Assembly: GCA_001839685.1 (NCBI GenBank)
Contig: MLAK01001310.1
Location: 8,232 to 28,057, forward strand
DNA: 19,826 nt
Origin: Tritrichomonas foetus
Lineage: Eukaryota > Parabasalia > Tritrichomonadida > Tritrichomonadidae
Direction of reading: 5' to 3'
Positions within the stretch are counted from its first letter, which is position 1. Each line of letters begins with the position of its first letter. Both the position numbers and the translations under genes were made by a program. The notes under the pieces are model-generated. The model made no database searches. It worked only from the letters and a program-made list of their open reading frames with translations, and had not been told where the DNA came from. Below, piece after piece: positions 1 to 8,585 of this stretch.

Positions 1-3
1 ATA

Positions 4-31
4 TAGGGTGTCCGGAGGCGTGATGTCACTA
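4..31 (+). repeat. Left terminal inverted repeat of mariner element
   Basis: The end begins TAGGGTGTCCGG and closes with GTGATGTCACTA. Its reverse complement is found at 1266-1293. The only differences are four adjacent bases in the middle (AGGC here, TAAT in the right end read outward-in). The TA target-site duplication is at 2-3. Confidence 0.93.
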
Positions 32-175
32 CCCACATTAGAAGTGAAATCAATACATTATATTTATAAATAATAAACTATGCAATGTTAACATAAAAAT
101 TTTGAAAACAATTTTTTTTTCTCTTGACTGAAAATAGAGATAAAGAATCTTTTTCATAAAAAAAAAGAATAATTT

Positions 176-200
176 ATAAACGTACACGATGCACGTTTAT
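176..200. other. Short inverted repeat just upstream of transposase ATG
   Basis: ATAAACGT (176-183) and ACGTTTAT (193-200) are perfect 8-base inverted repeats separated by 9 bases. They end 6 bases before the transposase start codon at 207. They could form a hairpin at the 5' end of the transposase mRNA or act as a protein-binding site inside the element. This is inference from symmetry and position only. Confidence 0.4.
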
Positions 201-206
201 TAAAAA

Positions 207-1217
207 ATGATTGATCAACATTCAATCATAACTTTTCTGCAGCTTGAAGGAAAAAGGGGCAAAGAAATATATGAAGAAATGAAGAGTGTCTTGAAAGAAA
301 AATGTTTGTCTCAAAGACAAATCTACCGAGTCATGGCAGAACTGAACAGAAGTCAAAACACACAGCCTGTGAAAAAAGAGAAAAAGTGCCAAAGTTATGA
401 TATTCTTGACTGGAAAATTTTAGATGTTTTAACCGAATTTCCACATTCATCGTGTCGATATATTGCTAATGTTTTAGGTGAACCAAAATCGACAATTTAT
501 GATCGTTTAACATCAAAATTAATGTATAAACATGTGCATCTTCGATGGGTGCCACATATTCTAACAGAAAATCAAAAGGCCAATAGAGTTTTATTGGCAA
601 AAAAACTTCTTAAAATTTTGAATGCAGAACAAAAAACTAATTTCACCTTTTTAATAACAGGAGATGAGTCTTGGTTTTATTCCAAGACTGATTTCAATAC
701 ACAATGGATTCCTGAAAACTCAGTAATCCCAACTATTCAAAATCCAGGGTTTCAGATCACTAAATTTATGGTGACTGTATTTTGGAACCCTCATGGGATA
801 ATTCATATTGATGTTTTGCCGCCAAATGAAAAGTTTAATGCTGCATATTATATTACAGCCATTATGTCAAAAATTGTTGAGTTTAAAAACTCGAATAATT
901 ATAAAAAATTATTTGTTCATTATGACAATGCAAAGCCTCATGTGGCAAAAATTGTCAAAAAATATATAAATGAAAACTCACTAGAATCAGTTCCACATCC
1001 GGCATATTCACCTGATTTGGCGCCTAGCGACTTTTTTTTATTTGGAACTATTAAAGAAAAAGTTAAAGGAATTGTTTTTGAATCACCAAGCCATTTGATT
1101 CAAACAATAGTCCAAATTTTCAATGAAATTCCATCGGAAACTTTGTTTTCAGTTTTTGCAGAATGGCAAAATAGACTGAAAAAAGTTATTGATGCCAATG
1201 GAGACTACATATTTTGA
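207..1217 (+). CDS. Mariner transposase (DD34D)
   Basis: This 336-residue cut-and-paste transposase would act in the nucleus on the inverted ends of its own element. The N-terminal third (about 1-110) is the DNA-binding region, with probable helix-turn-helix units near residues 5-45 and 66-102. It is followed by the mariner linker motif W114-V-P-H-I-L. The catalytic triad is D153 (in TGDESW), D240 (in VHYDN) and D275 (in YSPDLAPSDFF). There are exactly 34 residues between the second and third aspartates, the DD34D signature of mariner. Length and motif order match full-length mariner transposases, and no stop or frameshift interrupts the frame. The ATG at 207 lies close to the upstream inverted repeat. 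Stop is TGA, with AATAAA shortly downstream inside the element. Catalytic competence is likely from sequence but not shown. Confidence 0.96.
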   Translation: MIDQHSIITFLQLEGKRGKEIYEEMKSVLKEKCLSQRQIYRVMAELNRSQNTQPVKKEKKCQSYDILDWKILDVLTEFPHSSCRYIANVLGEPKSTIYDRLTSKLMYKHVHLRWVPHILTENQKANRVLLAKKLLKILNAEQKTNFTFLITGDESWFYSKTDFNTQWIPENSVIPTIQNPGFQITKFMVTVFWNPHGIIHIDVLPPNEKFNAAYYITAIMSKIVEFKNSNNYKKLFVHYDNAKPHVAKIVKKYINENSLESVPHPAYSPDLAPSDFFLFGTIKEKVKGIVFESPSHLIQTIVQIFNEIPSETLFSVFAEWQNRLKKVIDANGDYIF

Positions 1218-1265
1218 AATACTTATCAATAAAAAATGACTTATTAGAAATGACTTTATTATACT

Positions 1266-1293
1266 TAGTGACATCACATTACCGGACACCCTA
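1266..1293 (-). repeat. Right terminal inverted repeat of mariner element
   Basis: Reverse complement of the left end, with 12 matching bases on each side of a 4-base mismatch block. The TA at 1294-1295 is the second copy of the target-site duplication. Confidence 0.93.
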
Positions 1294-1607
1294 TAATTGA
1301 ATCATTTCAATTTAGGAATATTATTTCTGATTTGAGTGAAAATCTTTATGACTGAATCGTATTCAAAACTATATTTCGACTATATTTTTGGGAGATTATA
1401 GTTATTAGCGTATATTACATACTGAATGAAATACATGAGATAAAACATATAATTGAATCCGTATGAACCTACCGAATTACAAACATAAATTGACTATTTC
1501 ATGAAATTTTTCAATATAATAATTGTATATATCAACGTAATTTATCACAATCACTTTCATTGATTTTAAAGATGCATCTTTCAACTTTCTTAAAATCAAA
1601 ACGCTGA

Positions 1608-1710
1608 AGAATATTTTACTAAATGAACTTTTCTGTGATAATGCGATGAGGATCATTTTTCCAATGATCTAAAAAGAAAGAATATAAAGTTCATCCAATT
1701 ACAATATTCT
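1608..1710. repeat. Nested imperfect inverted repeat (about 103 nt)
   Basis: Three nearly concentric perfect stems can be seen: 1608-1615 with 1703-1710 (8 bp), 1623-1631 with 1686-1694 (9 bp) and 1651-1657 with 1663-1669 (7 bp). The innermost closes on a 5-base loop. The regions between stems are unpaired or partly paired. It would fold into a long bulged hairpin if transcribed. It may be a regulatory or small-RNA hairpin or a remnant of a foldback element, and function is unknown. Confidence 0.45.
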
Positions 1711-1905
1711 TTCTGAAAATTAGACTTCGAAAATTCTGTTCCAAATAAAAGTTACTTTGAAAATCAAAAAATGTAAAAAATTGAATGTGTTTTACCAAAA
1801 TTGAAACAATTTCTGAAACCCGCCAATATGAAATATCTGAAAATATCTCTCCAGAATTTCAATCGAATATTACAATCGCTCAGAAAGTCAGACTCAAAAA
1901 TTCTT

Positions 1906-1910
1906 TCACA
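1906..1910 (+). promoter_or_regulatory. Possible initiator (Inr) for kinase gene
   Basis: TCACA fits the trichomonad initiator consensus TCA(+1)Y(T/A). It would start transcription 37 nt upstream of the ATG at 1945. This is farther than in the other genes here, and short motifs are common by chance, so it is weak. Confidence 0.3.
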
Positions 1911-1944
1911 TTCAAAAAATTACGAAAAGACAAATAAACAAACA

Positions 1945-3336
1945 ATGGTAGATCTTGTGAACAGCCTCCCTTTCAGCATCGACAGCTACGACTTCATCTC
2001 CTATATAGGCAGAGGAAGCTATTCTTACGCGTTCGAAGTACGATCACATAAATACGAAAGAACAACTTTTTGCGGGAAGGCAACGCCACTTTTCTCAACA
2101 GCAGATTGCAATGGCTATCCATACAATCCTCAACAAAATGACGAAAACGGAAATAACCAAAATATGGAGGATGAAAATCATTCCAACTATAACCTCAATA
2201 ACGAAACCGGCGGATATCCCCCTGAGATGTATAGCGGTTTAATCGACGAAAACGGAAATGTTACGGATATGGAATTATATGCGCTCACACTTCTCGATCA
2301 CCCGAATATCATTCGTGTTTACGACTATTTTGCATCGAATTGTTATTTGTTCCTGATTCTGGAGTACTGCAATGGCGGGACACTTCAAGACAAAATCAAT
2401 AATTGCGAATCTTACAAAAAGGGAGAAGCACCGGACCCGCAGGTAGTCTTCAAGATTGTAGAAAGCATAACAAGTGCTCTGAAAATATGCCATAACTCCA
2501 ATATTGCCCATCGGGACATCAAACCGGAGAATATATTTTTCGATGAATATAACCGCCCGAAATTGGCTGATTTTGGCCTCTCCTCACTGATCGGGAATGA
2601 TTCAATGGTTAATGAGGCGTGTGGATCAATTGGTTACTTGGCGCCAGAAATATTTGCAAATTCTTCATGCCCGCCAGAATCACAGAGAAAGTGTGAAAAT
2701 AATCAAAAAAATGCAAGTATAAACATTGACTTCTTGAAAAATTCAACTTATGATCCTTACAAAGCTGATATTTGGAGTTTGGGTGTGACTTTTTATGTGA
2801 TGTTAACTGGACATCTTCCGTTTACATCTCAAAGCTCTGGGCCTGCCAATAAGGCCAGTTTGAAAAATCCCCTTCGAGTGACAAATTCATTACTTCCTTC
2901 TAAACCATTGAAATTAAGCTTTCCACCAAACGTTGATCCAAGACTTGCTAAAATGATTACATCAATGCTTATTTTTGATCCAGAATGTCGCCCTTCTATT
3001 TCCCAAATTTGCCAATGTGAGTACATAAAGAAAACTAATATTATTCCGCCTCTGCTTCATTCTCAAAGTATTGTGCAAATCGGATTAAATCGAAAAAACA
3101 AGAAAATATCAAATAGCAACAGCTCTCTTCTCTTTTCAATGTTGCAGAGAAGGAAGTTAGTGAAAACATCCGATATGCGATCACCCTCACCAATCAATGG
3201 TTTTGTACCTATTTCTAATCCTGTGATTCGAAATTCATCGAACACAGTTATCACAACAGGCTCTAGACGAAAAGGATCATTCACCAAAATTAATCAATCA
3301 AAGAGTCAACCAATCAAACCCGTTTTTAATGTGTAA
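1945..3336 (+). CDS. CAMK-like serine/threonine protein kinase
   Basis: A 463-residue eukaryotic protein kinase, counted from the ATG at 1945. Seen in order: glycine loop G22-R-G-S-Y-S, the beta-3 lysine K45 (in CGKA), alpha-C glutamate E110, hinge around LILEYCNGG, catalytic loop HRDIKPEN (D191), DFG (D209), APE (233-235) and the alpha-F DIWSLGV segment. All catalytic residues are present, so it should be active. An Asn-rich insert of about 50 residues lies between K45 and E110, and a smaller one follows APE. The tail after about residue 365 is basic and Ser-rich and was not recognised. The frame extends upstream to 1801 (ATG at 1828), but codons switch from AT-rich to C-ending exactly at 1945, and a short leader before the kinase domain is usual for trichomonad kinases, so 1945 is preferred. 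The stop is within TAAA. CAMK/SNF1-like placement is by general resemblance. Confidence 0.92.
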   Translation: MVDLVNSLPFSIDSYDFISYIGRGSYSYAFEVRSHKYERTTFCGKATPLFSTADCNGYPYNPQQNDENGNNQNMEDENHSNYNLNNETGGYPPEMYSGLIDENGNVTDMELYALTLLDHPNIIRVYDYFASNCYLFLILEYCNGGTLQDKINNCESYKKGEAPDPQVVFKIVESITSALKICHNSNIAHRDIKPENIFFDEYNRPKLADFGLSSLIGNDSMVNEACGSIGYLAPEIFANSSCPPESQRKCENNQKNASINIDFLKNSTYDPYKADIWSLGVTFYVMLTGHLPFTSQSSGPANKASLKNPLRVTNSLLPSKPLKLSFPPNVDPRLAKMITSMLIFDPECRPSISQICQCEYIKKTNIIPPLLHSQSIVQIGLNRKNKKISNSNSSLLFSMLQRRKLVKTSDMRSPSPINGFVPISNPVIRNSSNTVITTGSRRKGSFTKINQSKSQPIKPVFNV

Positions 3337-4916
3337 ACTTATCTTTTATTTTGTTTTATGTTCTTGTTTATATTTATGTCATCATTTCAGAATGAGGAAA
3401 GATATATCTGAGATTTTTCTTTCCCAATAATCAATGATGAGTATGATATAGTACACTGCATACAGATTGAATTGGAATCAAGGTAAGGGATAAAAGAAAA
3501 AGAAATAAAGGAAAGAAAAATTAACGATTTTTCTTATGAAATCAATCATTAAAAATGTCAGAAATAAATAAAAAGATATAAATAGAATTGATATCATTTG
3601 AAAGAAGAAGTTTTACATTTTCATCATTATTATTTTGACAAGCATTATATAAAGCAGTTTTATGAAGTTTTGAAATAAATTTCATGAATTTTTCTAGGAA
3701 ATTTCAATTTAATAATTAAAACTTTATGAAATCACTCATTAAAACTGAATTATATTATCATTGAAACCCTATGAAATCAGTTATTCAACTTAATAAATTT
3801 TCTTTTCATTCTCAGAGAATGATAAATTGAACACATCCATTGAACGTTGACAAAGTATCATATTCAAGGAATAAAACCAAGACAATTGATATCAACTATA
3901 TTAAAAAGAAATAATTAAAAAATTGATAATTATTATATCTTATGCATTATTTGATGAATAAATTGGAAATAATTAGATATGTCATATTTGTATTAACCAT
4001 TCTGTGATTGAATGATAATTGATTTTCTCTAATTCGAGATCTTTATCCATACTTTTTTCATTCAACACTATACAAACTATATGACTAATTGAACGAATAT
4101 GATAAAAATTATTTTTGGAAATCTCATGAATGAATTTATTCTCAACGAAAGATTGAAATCGTTCAATAATATGAATAAGTATGTCATCAAGTTTTTGAAT
4201 AATATTCATGAGATTCTTATTTTGATCTTAAAATGATAGAACCAGATAACTGTATAATAATTCTCTGTCATTTGTGATAAATATCCAATCATGAAATTGA
4301 TGATATTTTCAATCTCATTTTCTTCAAATTTGGAAACATATTGAGATTGCCTGGAGAACTTCAAAAGATAAAAAATCGATCTTCACACTTCAGCTATTTA
4401 AAACATCACAAAGAAAATGATAAATATTGTTATCTTCAATATTTAAATTGATCATTTATTGTTTATTCTATTGAATCATTATTCTTAGAGAAAAAATCTT
4501 TGATTTATGGATTCAGATTCATGGAGATATTTTCGGGACATATAATTTCTTTCTCATTTATGATAAATTTAATCATCATTGACTGATTTCTAATGATTAT
4601 GGGTTTTAGAATTTTGCTTGCATAATAATATTTATTCGTATTACTCCCCGAAATTCCTATATATTTATTTCTTGAGTGAGTTTTGTGAGGCGAGAGTTGA
4701 CTTGTATCACAAAATTCTCATGCAAATCAGCAATCTCATAAAGTTTGTCCCAAGAAATAGAATCTCTAAAGTCTCAATTGTACATTCTCTAAAATTTTTA
4801 TATTTCACATCGTAACTCAGGAGTGATAAACACGACGCAAAGAAACAGTGGTATTTAATAAATTGTTAGTTTCAGTCTCTAAATCGTGGGGCGTACCTTT
4901 CATAAATGAATGACTA

Positions 4917-4970
4917 TCAAATAAACGAAAGTGTGGCCCTTTTTACCATGAACACTTTTCGTTAATTTGA
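4917..4970. repeat. Imperfect inverted repeat / hairpin
   Basis: Arms 4917-4933 and 4953-4970 are complementary over about 17 positions, with one mismatch and one bulged base. The loop is 19 bases and contains a run of five T. It could be a hairpin if transcribed or a decayed element end, and no function is assigned. Confidence 0.4.
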
Positions 4971-5132
4971 ATTTTAAATAGTCAAAATCAAATCACGTAA
5001 AAATCAAAGGAGTCATTTTGCCATCGAATGATAGAGAAACAATGGTCAATCGGGAGAACCAAATTTAAATATTTCATTTTCATGAAATTTGTGTTATTAT
5101 CACAAACTCGAATATTCAATAAAAATCCTAAA

Positions 5133-5182
5133 CAAAAACAAAAACAAAAACATATCAAAATAAAATAAAAAAATAAAATAAA

Positions 5183-5214
<32 letters not shown>
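5133..5214. repeat. A-rich simple repeat ending in A30
   Basis: CAAAAA repeats (5133-5150) are followed by irregular TAAAA units and an uninterrupted run of 30 A (5185-5214). It is a low-complexity microsatellite. Such a tail can mark the 3' end of a retroposed sequence, but I recognise no retroelement or processed gene upstream and no target-site duplication. The exact length of the run may be a sequencing or assembly uncertainty. Confidence 0.85.
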
Positions 5215-5217
<3 letters not shown>

Positions 5218-6839
5218 TTTGTGTAACAACAGCTCTTTTCATAAATGCTCTTTAAAATAGTAACCTACTGTTATTTTAATTCGATGAGCAAACAGTAATC
5301 AGCAAAAGATGACTGACCTCAGATCCCGCAGATCGAACAGTCAACAGGAAAACTGCTATCGTAATGCACTCAAAATTTGAATAAATCCGCAAATCAACCT
5401 CTAATAGAACCTAAATCATATCTTTAAAAAAAGGTAAAAAACATTAGAGAAAAAATCACTGGATGTAATCCCGCTATGGACAAATTCGGAAAAGAATAGA
5501 CTTTTTGTGAGAAATTGATTGTCATTTGGTTTTTGAATTCATTCAAATTTGTTGTTGAGATTTTTTGGTTCAATGACGTTTTATCGTATTTTATTTGAAA
5601 TTTCATTGTGCATTCAAATGATTTGAAATGTCTCAAATAAAAGATATGAAGGAATTTTAAAAAACGCTAATATATCACTCAATATTTGGAAAAGTGCATT
5701 AATATTGTTATGGCAAACTTGTAACTTTAGCTTTGGTATCTTGTATATATGATAATAATGTTTTTTCCAAATTAGATAGAATAAATACCGAAACTCATTT
5801 CTGAAGTCCTACGTACTATTGAAAAATTGAGAAATTTGTTAAACATGACTATTCGAATTTAGAATGTTTTATCAAAATATCAAGTTTGTTGATTAGACTG
5901 CTGTGAAGGGAGACTCTATGATGTTTCTAGTGTATATAATATTTTTTAATTGGCGTTCGAGTTATTTACTTAAACATGAATAGATAAAGCCGAACAACCG
6001 AATACGATTTTCACTTTTTCGGTTAAATTTTGGGAATTTAACAATTGAATGGATGTTCTATATTTCAGAAGGATTGATCAGAATTGAATGACACATCGTT
6101 TGATAGTCGCCTTAAAATCGATCCTAAATTCTGAGTAAACATACTCAATTAGTTGACATAAATATCACAAATTCTGAAAAAACAAATTTGAAAAAATTGA
6201 ATAACTCGCGAAATACGAGATTTTAAATTAATTTCTTTTAAATAGAGGCCAGGCAGCAATTGTCACTTTACTTCTCTATTGTCCTCGAAATATTGGAGGA
6301 AAAACAAGAGAAAAAAATACAGTGATCACTTTTGAGAATGAAGGGAAAAAAAAACTGGAAAGATATGAAAATTGAATTTATAACACAAATTTATTGAAAA
6401 ATAAACATAAAAATTTTATATTTACGGTAATCAACAGAATTATTTTTTATTTTCTTCAGAAAGATTGAGACCATTTTTTATATTCATCTCAAATAATTTA
6501 TCACGATAGTTTCGATAGTTTCGTTGGAAATCTCTTTTTCGCTAAGTTCCGGCAATTGAAGCAATTATGAAATATTATTTCATTGTTGTATAAATAATAT
6601 GCAATGTATTCGAAGAAGGTCTCAAAAAACAAAGTTAAATGGAAGATATTTCAATTTATGAATGTTGGAAGTGCGAAAAATTCACAGCTTAAAACAAATT
6701 CAAATATTTGCATTCATCATTTCAAAAATTTGTTTTTTGAATCTATATAAAATTTTTATTTCTAATCTCACAATAATCATATAAACTATCCAAAAATTCA
6801 ATAAACACAAATAGCATTAACCAGCTCACAATTCTTTAT

Positions 6840-6876
6840 TTAAGGGCATAGTTTAGCAAGAGATGGTTATATTTAT
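6840..6876 (+). repeat. Left 37-bp inverted repeat of TTAA-bounded element
   Basis: Starts TTAAGGGCATAG and is perfectly complementary to 8185-8221. Pairing stops abruptly at both ends: 6839 and 6877 do not match their partners. Confidence 0.9.
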
Positions 6877-8184
6877 ATTTTGGCCTTAATTTCTCCATGG
6901 ATGGTCAAACATTCCAATTAAATAGAAAAATGAAATCCCAAAAACCTGTTCGATGTCCTAAATATGATTTTATAGTTTTATTATAGCTGATAAATCTGAA
7001 ATATCAGTTAAATGTTATCATCATGAGAAATGAAGATTCCATCATCAATTATTTTTTCGTGGCTGAGAAAGCTCGACGTCAAGTTGTAGACATCCCTATG
7101 AATGATTTAAGTTGCCTGCTAACGATTTTTGATAGATGACGATTATGCCGGAATAAATTTTTTAAAATTGGTTGTTTAAGTATCCGCAACTGGAAGATAT
7201 AAATAATTCTTATATTGTTGCTATGTATTTGTATTTGTATTCTAATGGGTAATTAAATTTATTTATTATTATATGCAGAAAATAAATTGGATAAAGATGT
7301 TTTAAACAGTCCATTTTTGGGGCCTCACAAATTAAAAATAATCATTTTCTGAAAAAGTTATCATCAGAAAATTTATATTAGAAATATCTTTTGATATCTA
7401 ATTAATACAGTGTTAATATTGTAATATGATATATTATATTATTGGTTAATAGCTGCATGAGATGTAAAATAATAATATTAATGATTTCAATCAAATTAAA
7501 TTTATTCATATTTTATTTTCATTCAATTTTTTTTATTATAGTCATTATCTATCTTTCTGAAATTCACAAGATAATTTGATATGTAAAATTTAGGACTTGA
7601 AATGTCTGTTACTGTGAAAAATAGGAAACTAATAATTTTTACTAATCATATAATTATTTCATTTACTGGTTAACTCTAGATGTAGGGATTGGGTTTATAA
7701 AGAGATGCTTTCATGTCTAATGGTTTTTTGATTTGTTTTCGCAATGCTTTTCTATATTCGAAGTACTCAGATGAATGATAAAAATTTTATCTTTGAATTA
7801 TATTCAATTTTTTCAATCATTTTCTTTTTTTTTTAATGAATCCACTTTTCACTCCAATATAATATGCTGAAAACAATATATCATATAATACATCAAATAT
7901 AAAAAGCTATATCAGAATATAATAAAATATTATAGATAAAATAAAAAGATAATTCTATTTTATATTTACTAAATATTCTGTTAATTATTTAGTAAATTGT
8001 GAACACTTACAAAAAGTTTCAATTCCCCCCAAGCATGTCATCCAAAAGTGTGGAATAAAAACGAAATAAATTATTATTATGATTTCATCTTTATTAACTA
8101 CGTCTATATATTCTTTAAACTAAGTTAACAATTGATTTCATAAATTTTCCCCGAAGATATCGATAAACAACCTATTTCTCTCAA

Positions 8185-8221
8185 ATAAATATAACCATCT
8201 CTTGCTAAACTATGCCCTTAA
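8185..8221 (-). repeat. Right 37-bp inverted repeat of TTAA-bounded element
   Basis: Ends in CTATGCCCTTAA and is the exact reverse complement of 6840-6876. A short open frame beginning at 8212 starts inside this repeat and is judged spurious. Confidence 0.9.
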
Positions 8222-8585
8222 TCAAAATCAGAAACTTCCTGTCTTTCGATCTTTTTTCATCTCAAAAAATTCCATTTCCTTATTGTACTACATCTATAAT
8301 GATTTCTCATTCCATTGCATTTTTGAACCACAAGGCTAAAAATTACAATAAAACGTTACAAGACACATATTTGAATATAATATTCACTTCAGAAAATACT
8401 TATTCTTTCAATTTTTTTCAATCATTTTAACCAAAATTCAAAAACAAAAAAATCTTGAATACAATCAATTGAATCTCACTCTAGTAAAAATCAATTGAAA
8501 ACTTTTATTCAATTATATTTTCAGGCCTTAAATTGAGAGAAGGATAAAAAACCAAACACTCTCAAAAATATCATTTCATATCTCA
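8222..8585. other. Intergenic region upstream of Myb gene
   Basis: AT-rich sequence between the inverted-repeat element and the Myb start, with no supported gene. It holds the likely promoter, including an initiator-like motif at 8571-8575. Confidence 0.55.
8571..8575 (+). promoter_or_regulatory. Probable initiator (Inr) for Myb gene
   Basis: TCATT matches the trichomonad initiator consensus TCA(+1)Y(T/A). It places the start of transcription 13 nt upstream of the ATG at 8586, the short 5' UTR typical of trichomonad mRNAs. Confidence 0.5.

Larger units (their letters stand above)
4..1293 (+). mobile_element. Complete mariner-family DNA transposon
   Basis: This is a 1290-bp element with matching inverted ends (4-31 and 1266-1293, 24 of 28 bases identical). 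It is flanked on both sides by the dinucleotide TA (2-3 and 1294-1295), the target-site duplication expected of Tc1/mariner elements. One uninterrupted transposase gene (207-1217) fills most of the interior. Mariner elements are known from trichomonads, for example Tvmar1 of Trichomonas vaginalis. The intact ends, the duplication and the open frame suggest a recent, possibly still mobile copy. It lies about 650 bp upstream of the kinase gene start at 1945. Confidence 0.95.
1296..1944. other. Intergenic region between mariner and kinase
   Basis: AT-rich DNA with no supported gene. It contains a nested imperfect inverted repeat (1608-1710) and an initiator-like motif (1906-1910). A reading frame runs from 1801 into the kinase, but its first ATG (1828) adds only an unconserved AT-rich leader, so this part is treated as upstream sequence. 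Confidence 0.6.
3337..6839. other. Long AT-rich region with no supported gene
   Basis: About 3.5 kb between the kinase 3' end and the TTAA-bounded element. All open frames are short (at most about 84 codons), low in complexity and match no family I know. The visible structures are an imperfect hairpin (4917-4970), an A-rich tract (5133-5214) and a small paired GATC stem near 5310-5343. No tRNA-like T-arm or rRNA segment was recognised. A 75-codon minus-strand frame at 3982-4209 could be a decayed gene fragment, but nothing supports it. Confidence 0.6.
6840..8221. mobile_element. Putative non-autonomous TIR element (TTAA/TA target)
   Basis: The 37 bases at 6840-6876 are the exact reverse complement of 8185-8221. 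Each outer edge is TTAA (6840-6843 and 8218-8221), followed inward by GGGCATAGTTTAGC. If TTAA is the target-site duplication, the ends are 33-bp inverted repeats as in piggyBac-type elements. If only the inner TA is duplicated, a Tc1/mariner-type element with ends AGGGCATAG is possible. The 1.3-kb interior is AT-rich and has no open frame long enough for a transposase, so the copy would depend on an enzyme encoded elsewhere. Short coding-like stretches inside (for example near 6895-7030) do not match a transposase I know. Confidence 0.75.

Noticed and set aside
1801..1944. N-terminal extension of the kinase from a TTG at 1801 or ATG at 1828
   Set aside because: The added residues are unconserved and AT-rich in codon use, while codons become C-rich exactly at the ATG at 1945, which places the kinase domain about 20 residues from the start as is usual in trichomonads.
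3534..3744. A 21-base phrase (TTATGAAATCA..TCATTAAAA) repeated 190 bases apart (3534-3554 and 3724-3744)
   Set aside because: One mismatch in 21 bases is suggestive, but the surroundings do not match and such AT-rich phrases recur by chance here; there are only two good copies.
3982..4209. 75-codon minus-strand open frame, possibly a gene relic
   Set aside because: No recognisable motif, and flanking frames on the same strand do not continue a protein. It stays possible but unsupported.
4988..5242. 84-codon minus-strand open frame with a poly-Phe stretch
   Set aside because: It is a translation of the A-rich microsatellite and not a credible protein.
5310..5343. Small hairpin TGACTG...CAGTCA with inner GATC pairing, first considered as a tRNA or RNA gene arm
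   Set aside because: Only 6 + 4 pairs, no acceptor stem, no T-arm consensus and no anticodon arm; it is too short to claim.
8212..8430. 72-codon plus-strand open frame
   Set aside because: It starts inside the right inverted repeat of the TTAA-bounded element, is low in complexity and resembles no protein family.
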